The translations under genes were made by a program, and so were the position numbers. Below, piece by piece: positions 34,934 to 38,673 of a stretch of DNA of 38,673 bases. The notes under the pieces were generated by a model. It was not told where the DNA came from. It was given only the letters and a program-made list of their open reading frames with translations, and searched no databases. The stretch covers positions 1 through 38,673 of the forward strand of contig NZ_NFGZ01000028.1 of the NCBI RefSeq assembly GCF_002159175.1, in the 5' to 3' direction. This DNA comes from Flavonifractor sp. An92. GTDB taxonomy: Bacteria; Bacillota; Clostridia; Oscillospirales; Oscillospiraceae. Each line of letters opens with the position of its first letter. Position 1 is the stretch's first letter.

Positions 34934-35250
34934 CATAGTATTTCCGTGTACTGTCCCACCTGAAGGTATTCTCGTCCCAGGCGGCTGAGATCCTTGACGA
35001 TGATGGTCTCCACCTCGTCTCGTTCTACCATTTCTATGATTTTCTTCCAAGCCGGACGGTCAAAGTTTGTACCGGAGTAGCCATCGTCCGCCAGGAACAG
35101 TGTGTTTTCAAATCCATGATCCGCCGCGTACTGCTCCAGGAAGAGTTTCTGATTGTGGATGGAATTGGACTCTTTCTGCCGGTCATCCCTCTGCCGCTCA
35201 TCCTCCTGACTGAGTCTTCCGTATAAGATGTTGTATTTTTGGCTTGCCAT
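34934..35250 (-). pseudogene. Outer serine recombinase, N-terminal part
   Basis: Begins MASQKYNILYGRLSQEDERQ with the catalytic serine at residue 14, continues with the SIHNQKLFLEQYA and DDGYSGTNFDRP blocks and reaches the catalytic segment KDLSRLGREYLQVGQYTEI. It then enters the inner-element end, reads a further 14 residues of foreign sequence and stops at 34894. AGGAGG lies 10 nt before the ATG at 35250. The missing part looks like the fragment at 26840-28246, which starts in the equivalent segment (SEIYFPEKGVRF). The join is not clean by eye: sharing the CTAT of both edges would put the halves one base out of frame. Confidence 0.85.
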
Positions 35251-35335
35251 ATATCTGTAACCTCCTTTTACTGGGGCAAGCCGGTATGGGGTACGGACAG
35301 TATACCCCACCGGCCTGCACAAGTCCACGGAAACT

Positions 35336-35620
35336 TTACGCGCTGTGGGCTTCCTTCTTTAGGTCTGTGTCAATGAGCGAGAGCAGCTTGTCTGTGGGGG
35401 TCGCTGTGGCCTCCATCGGGAACACAGAGGTCACATGAAAGACCTTCCCTCCAATGAGCATCTCCCTTTGATTGATATTGTGATCGCCCTGGTGCTGGTA
35501 GCAGGTGTCACGAAAACTGGTCAGCACCTCTCCGCTTTCTGTTTCCTGCAGCAGTGCTCTGCCTGGATCGTATCCGCCCAGCATGCCGGTGTCACGGTAT
35601 TTCTCGTATTCTCTTCTCAT
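35336..35620 (-). CDS. TnpW-like transposon protein
   Basis: A 94-aa protein. The second half matches the TnpW-type domain often encoded just before serine recombinases of clostridial elements (REMLIGGKVFHVTSVFPMEA, then TPTDKLLSLIDTDL). The first half (RREYEKYRDTGMLGGYDPGR) is less clear. The ATG at 35620 has AAAGGAG 4-5 nt upstream. The gene precedes the recombinase fragment by 85 nt. A TATACT-like -10 lies in that spacer near 35300 without a good -35. Confidence 0.7.
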   Translation of the reverse strand: MRREYEKYRDTGMLGGYDPGRALLQETESGEVLTSFRDTCYQHQGDHNINQREMLIGGKVFHVTSVFPMEATATPTDKLLSLIDTDLKKEAHSA

Positions 35621-35654
35621 AGAACTCCTTTCCTCCAGACATAATCCAGATAAC

Positions 35655-35683
35655 AAAAATAGCAGACCGTCACATAGTCTGCT
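35655..35683 (-). terminator. Terminator at the end of the small-gene unit
   Basis: On the minus strand AGCAGAC and GTCTGCT (plus-strand positions 35661-35667 and 35677-35683) form a 7-bp stem followed by ATTTTTG. It overlaps the stop codon of the 42-aa gene, and ends the unit starting at 36424. Confidence 0.75.
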
Positions 35684-35798
35684 GCCAAGTCTGTTCTTCT
35701 TCGTGATCGTCCTCGGCGTGGCCTTGGGCGATTTTCTTTTGTCGTTCTTTCCGGAGGGCCTTGCTGTCGGTGTGGTGGTGCGTAGTGGTAGCGTCCAT
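35670..35798 (-). CDS. 42-aa conserved small protein
   Basis: A very hydrophilic 42-residue protein with a histidine run near the start (MDATTTHHHTDSK), a basic middle (ALRKERQKKIAQ) and an acidic end (EDDHEEEQTW). Its start codon shares one base with the stop of the gene before it (TGATG), so translation is coupled. It is too small to assign to a domain. The tight coupling and the terminator right at its end support it as a real gene. Confidence 0.65.
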   Translation of the reverse strand: MDATTTHHHTDSKALRKERQKKIAQGHAEDDHEEEQTWQQTM

Positions 35799-36277
35799 CA
35801 CAGGAGCAGGCCCCTGGCCGCGCTCCAGAGCGTGTCCAAGCTGGACCACACCACCCACAGCACCAGCCCAGTCAGCGCCAGGGCCACCAGTCCCAACAGC
35901 AAACTGGTCCATGGAATGTCCGGCAGACTCGGTCTGGGTGGCCTGATGCCGGGCAGAGAAAAACGCTTCTCGCTCTGTTTCCCAGCCTGTTCGCTCATCT
36001 GCTCCAGATGCTTCACCGCTTTCAGCAGTTCGTCCATCTGTGTCCGGGTGGGGAGCTGCACCAGCAGTTCGTTGATCTTTTTCAGATAGCCGATCTGTCT
36101 CTCGGTGTGGTGTCTCAGTGTGCAGAGGTGGTTCTGCAGATCCTCCCACTCCTTTTTCGTGGGATGCACTTCGGGAGGCGGTGTCAGCTCCTGCGCCGGA
36201 GGCTGTGCCATCTGCGCAGGTCGGTTCTTTTCCAACAGCTCGTCCATAGATAATTTCTTCTCTGATCCTGAATTCAT
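35798..36277 (-). CDS. Coiled-coil protein with C-terminal membrane anchor
   Basis: A 159-aa protein. It has an N-terminal Pro-rich part (residues about 18-40), a coiled coil (about 42-98; LYTLRHHTERQIGYLKKINE-like heptads), a Pro-rich linker and one transmembrane helix near the C-terminus (about 123-148, SLLLGLVALALTGLVLWVVW). It has the layout of a tail-anchored protein. No known domain. It lies between the ribbon-helix-helix gene (gap 15 nt) and the 42-aa gene (1-nt overlap), so all three form one unit. Such an arrangement in transfer modules may mean a link between DNA and the membrane, but this is inference. Confidence 0.7.
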   Translation of the reverse strand: MNSGSEKKLSMDELLEKNRPAQMAQPPAQELTPPPEVHPTKKEWEDLQNHLCTLRHHTERQIGYLKKINELLVQLPTRTQMDELLKAVKHLEQMSEQAGKQSEKRFSLPGIRPPRPSLPDIPWTSLLLGLVALALTGLVLWVVWSSLDTLWSAARGLLL

Positions 36278-36292
36278 ACTCCATATTCTCCT

Positions 36293-36424
36293 TCAGATAT
36301 TTGTCACCGAACAGCAGGCCGTCACATAGTCGCTCATGGACATCCCGGAGCGTTTTGCCAATTCCTTGATGGCCTCCCGGTCTGCGTATGCCATCCGGGT
36401 GCTGAATTTGATATCTTTTTTCAT
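36293..36424 (-). CDS. Short ribbon-helix-helix protein
   Basis: A 43-aa protein (MKKDIKFSTRMAYADREAIK, then ELAKRSGMSMSDYVTACC). The layout of one strand and two helices is that of ribbon-helix-helix DNA-binding proteins, such as the accessory MobC-type proteins of relaxosomes, though shorter. GGAGG lies 7 nt before the ATG at 36424. It leads the three-gene unit. It may bind the sequence upstream, 36425-36626, which has no gene. Confidence 0.7.
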   Translation of the reverse strand: MKKDIKFSTRMAYADREAIKELAKRSGMSMSDYVTACCSVTNI

Positions 36425-36459
36425 GTCGTTTCCTCCAGTCTTTCGTAAAAATGGGGTGT

Positions 36460-36472
36460 GGGGCAGCGCCCC
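36460..36472. other. GC hairpin in the spacer before the ribbon-helix-helix gene
   Basis: GGGGC, AGC, GCCCC (36460-36472), within GTGTGGGGCAGCGCCCCGC. Similar GC hairpins often lie beside transfer origins or relaxase genes of clostridial elements, but no nick sequence is recognised here. The gene-free stretch 36425-36626 shows nothing else that I can name. Confidence 0.4.
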
Positions 36473-36626
36473 GCAAACAGGCGGAAGGTGGGCGGCGGCT
36501 TTGCCGGCGACCAGACAAACGCGATGCTGGCCACCTCCAAGGAGGTGATTTCCCCGCGCCGGACACCCGCACTCCTCCTTCGGCCATAAACGGCCCAACA
36601 CGGCGTTTTTCTTGCTCTGCGGGGGT

Positions 36627-37701
36627 TTACTCGCTACGCTCGGAAACTGTCCGCAAATCGCCGCGCAGCGACCCGGCAGGGTCAACAGGGTCGACCGCCG
36701 GGACACCCTGGGCATTGTCACTTTCGGCACGGTGCAGCTCAATGAGCCGCCTTCCGTTGCTGCGGTGCACCACAGCGGAAATGCCGATTTTCCTTAGTGC
36801 GTCAAGGTTTTGCAGAATCTGTCGGGATACTTTCTTGGGTGACATGCGTTCCACACCCACAGGGTCGATTCGTTCAGACAACTCTGTGGGAGTGCCGATA
36901 AATTCGCTTCGGTCACGCATCAGTTCAGAGAGAAGATAGACGATGCGATTGCCCAGCAGCTCCGGCTGTGTCCGGCTGTCTGACACCAGTTCCCACACAT
37001 TTTCACCGTTGCGCTCCAGCGTCAGCTCTCGGTATTCAATGTCACGACCAATACAAGAGCTTTGCTCTGCCGCTGCCCCGCTTTTCTTCCACCAGTGTGA
37101 AGCTGGAATCCACCGCGCCGCTGATGGCGGTGGTCCCGGAGATCCGGTGGAACACATCTTCCGCCTTTTCTTTTCGCAGATGGTGGATGAGCAGGATGGC
37201 AATGCCGTGCTTGTCCGCCAGCCGCTTGAGCACAGACAGATCCCGGTAGTCATTGGCGTAGGTGGCGTCGTGGATCGGACGGATCATCTGCAAGGTATCA
37301 ATGATGACCAGCACGGTGTCGGGGTGTGCGGCGACGAATGCGTCCACCTTCTCCTCCAGCCCCTGTTCAATGAGGGCGCACTCCGTGCAGAAGTGGACGC
37401 TGCTTGGTGCGTCCTCGGTGATCTCAAAGAGTCGATTCTGGATGCGGAGGACGGAATCCTCCAGACAGAGATAGAGAGTGGTGCCCTGCCTGGTGCTCAT
37501 GTTCCAGACCGGTTCTCCCTTGGCAACTGTCACCGCCAGCCACAGTGCAAGCCAGGACTTGCCCACCTTTGGTGAGCCAGCCAGGATGTGCAACCCCTGA
37601 GAGATCAGGGTGTCCACCACAAAATTGGGCGGCTCCAGCGGACGATCCATCAGGGTTCTGCCGTCCACTGTGATCAGGGGATGGTTCATTTTGTTGTTCA
37701 T
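36627..37701 (-). pseudogene. RepA-like AAA ATPase, broken by a one-base frameshift
   Basis: The gene starts at 37701 (GGAGG 8 nt upstream). The first frame gives 219 residues with a Walker A GSPKVGKS (42-49), Walker B VIIDT (D135), IRPIHDATYANDYRD and LLIHHLRK, then stops at 37042 after GRAKLLYWS. The other frame carries the expected continuation CIGRDIEYRELTLERNGENV to a stop at 36627. Removing one base around 37055-37062 (CTCTTGT to CTCTGT) gives one open frame of 357 residues, the usual length of hexameric RepA-type helicase/DnaB-RecA-like ATPases of mobile elements. It would act in replication of the circular element. A sequencing error or a recent inactivation are both possible. Confidence 0.8.
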
Positions 37702-37733
37702 GTTTAGTACCTCCATTTCAAGAATTTGAATAC

Positions 37734-37763
37734 AAAAAGCTCCCACCTCAAAAGAAGTGGGAG
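37734..37763 (-). terminator. Leader hairpin before the RepA-like gene, possible attenuator
   Basis: On the minus strand CTCCCAC (plus 37757-37763 complement) pairs with GTGGGAG (plus 37740-37746 complement), followed by CTTTTTG (37734-37739). It lies between the two divergent genes and 33 nt before the RepA-like start, so it would stop transcription before the gene unless it is opened. Confidence 0.6.
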
Positions 37764-37774
37764 TAGTATTCATT

Positions 37775-37802
37775 TTGATTTTGAAATGGTTTGTGGTAGA
37801 AT
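37775..37802 (+). promoter_or_regulatory. Promoter of the RdRP-like gene
   Basis: TTGATT (37775-37780), 16-bp spacer, TAGAAT (37797-37802), preceded by TG (extended -10). GGAGG lies 7 nt before the start at 37824. The leader is only about 15-20 nt. Confidence 0.65.
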
Positions 37803-37823
37803 AGAGCAAACGGAGGTGAGCCA

Positions 37824-38673
37824 ATGACGACCTATCAGATCTACGAACTCTCTGCCCGGGCGGTGATGAGCTATGCCGCGGAGCAAGACGGTGTTTACAC
37901 CTTTGCTCTGAACCGCAGTGCCACCGAGCACTGCAAGGTACCGGGTGCCAAGCACGAGCAGGACAGCTGCGCTATGTTCCATCAGCTGATGTACCAACTC
38001 CACGGGGAGGGTTGGCGGGAGCGTAGCGATGAGAAAGTCACATCGCTTTCCGATGTGCTGTTCTATATGGACTTCGCCGGAATCTTTGACCGGCGCGGAA
38101 CCGGAAAGACGCAGCAGGCCCGCCGGGAGAAGGCCAGAGACATGTTCCGCCCCGAGGGGATCACCCTGGACTTCGGCAGCGGTCTACACCGCTATGTGGC
38201 CTTTGAGCGCTCCGCCAGCATGAGCCGTCAGTCCCGTCTCTCCTTCATCCGGGCGGATCTGTATGAGCCCATGCGCCAGCGGATCATGCTGAACATGGAA
38301 CTGGATCGCTGCCAGCTCAGTAAACTCTACGCCTACAACGGTCTCATGTTCTCCAGCGGAACCCGGGTGGACGGCATCCGCATTGACAAAAAACACCGGG
38401 TCATCGTCATAGACAATCCAACCAAGAGAGTGGAGCGAGCACCTGTCATCACCCTGCGGGAAGGCAGAGAGCCGGGAACCTTTTACCGGGCAGATACACT
38501 GGAAGATCTGGACATCACCTGCTTTGATGGCGTGGGCCTCATCTCCAAAGAGTACGCCGAGGTAGTGGACAAGGCCTGCTGCGGCAGCCACACTCACACC
38601 TCCTTCCAGATTCGGATGCCCTACATCAAGGGGATGCTCCATCAGGTGGATTTCAAGGACTTTTTGAAGCGCA
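37824..38673 (+). CDS. Protein resembling eukaryotic-type RNA-dependent RNA polymerase, N-terminal part
   Basis: The first 283 residues are seen; the frame is open at the window end. It starts MTTYQIYELSARAVMSYAAE. From about residue 119 the order of short motifs matches the eukaryotic RDR/QDE-1 family (Pfam RdRP): RYVAFERSASMSRQSRLSF, then KLYAYNGLMFSSGTRVD (173-182; RDR members have a similar YSSSQLR-type block), then CFDGVGLISKEYAE (D235-G-V-G238; family pattern SDGxGxIS), then FQIRMPYIKGML (261-272; family pattern QIRxGGYKGV). The catalytic DxDGD loop would lie further on, outside the window, so activity cannot be judged. Bacterial and phage relatives of this fold exist (for example YonO, a DNA-dependent enzyme), so template type is open. 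Position: divergent from the RepA-like ATPase. Confidence 0.62.
   Translation, partial: MTTYQIYELSARAVMSYAAEQDGVYTFALNRSATEHCKVPGAKHEQDSCAMFHQLMYQLHGEGWRERSDEKVTSLSDVLFYMDFAGIFDRRGTGKTQQARREKARDMFRPEGITLDFGSGLHRYVAFERSASMSRQSRLSFIRADLYEPMRQRIMLNMELDRCQLSKLYAYNGLMFSSGTRVDGIRIDKKHRVIVIDNPTKRVERAPVITLREGREPGTFYRADTLEDLDITCFDGVGLISKEYAEVVDKACCGSHTHTSFQIRMPYIKGMLHQVDFKDFLKR

Larger units (their letters stand above)
26760..38673. mobile_element. Outer element, partial (runs past the window end)
   Basis: Left edge is inferred to lie between the last core gene (26504) and the end of the recombinase gene (26840), most likely near 26760 where similarity to chromosomal-type repeat sequence seems to stop. 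No right edge is in the window. Contents: large serine recombinase (split by the inner element), TnpW-like protein, 42-aa protein, coiled-coil/transmembrane protein, ribbon-helix-helix protein, RepA-like ATPase (frameshifted), RdRP-like protein. No relaxase or type IV secretion gene of its own is visible here. Confidence 0.6.

Noticed and set aside
34335-34988. A 217-codon plus-strand open frame in the right part of the inner element
   Set aside because: No ribosome site, no domain, runs through the origin of transfer, the terminal repeat and into the recombinase fragment.
37042-37070. Programmed frameshift in the RepA-like gene
   Set aside because: No slippery heptamer or following structure is evident; a plain one-base insertion or read error is simpler.

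Overview
The window reads as a high-GC, low-repeat Clostridia chromosome, most like the Oscillospiraceae (Flavonifractor / Pseudoflavonifractor / Lawsonibacter type). This is inferred from strong AGGAGG ribosome sites, sigma-A type promoters, a T-box leader, GC-rich codon use and gene content; no rRNA or other marker is present to settle the taxon. About the first 26.5 kb is core chromosome. The last 12 kb is mobile DNA, with one element inserted inside another.

Core region (1-26504). 1-4737 is a leftward run: a secreted or anchored protein (partial), a YjjG-type HAD phosphatase, a split ThrE-like exporter (two subunits), a DUF3783 protein, a CmpB-type membrane protein and TrmO (tRNA m6t6A methylation). 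4896-12381 holds a SprT-like zinc protein, an ArAE/FUSC-type membrane protein, thymidylate synthase, GAPDH, a degenerate histidine-kinase-like protein, dihydrofolate reductase overlapping a NUDIX hydrolase, glucose-6-phosphate isomerase and a small P-loop protein. The 3' end of the isomerase gene is duplicated 192 bp downstream, with only synonymous changes. 12435-19715 holds an exported serine beta-lactamase-like hydrolase, TruA, a DUF2089 regulator with a membrane partner, and a T-box-led transcription unit of a YcxB-like membrane protein and valyl-tRNA synthetase. 19765-26504 holds pyruvate carboxylase, RecG, a GNAT acetyltransferase and a C_GCAxxG_C_C redox-type protein. Several intergenic hairpins serve as terminators. 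A structured dispersed repeat occurs at 11621 and 26634 with compensatory changes in its stem.

Mobile region (about 26760 to the window end). The outer element, from left to right, shows the C-terminal part of a large serine recombinase (26840-28246), then a 6.7-kb inner element, then the N-terminal part of a recombinase of the same family (34934-35250). After these come a TnpW-like protein, a 42-aa protein, a coiled-coil/transmembrane protein, a small ribbon-helix-helix protein and a RepA-like ATPase carrying a single-base frameshift. Divergent from the ATPase is a gene cut by the window end whose product resembles the eukaryotic-type RNA-dependent RNA polymerase family (the RDR/QDE-1 class).

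The inner element (28247-34933) is bounded by a perfect 17-bp inverted repeat. It carries its own serine recombinase, a MobV relaxase, a RepA N-terminal-domain protein, a Cys-rich VLP protein and a short cargo set (DUF6572-like, XRE regulator, unknown). Near its right end lies an origin of transfer that matches the pMV158/MobM type. It therefore looks like a mobilizable element that landed inside the recombinase gene of another. The strongest leads for something new are the RdRP-like gene on the outer element, the nested insertion, the duplicated isomerase 3' end and the covarying repeat.
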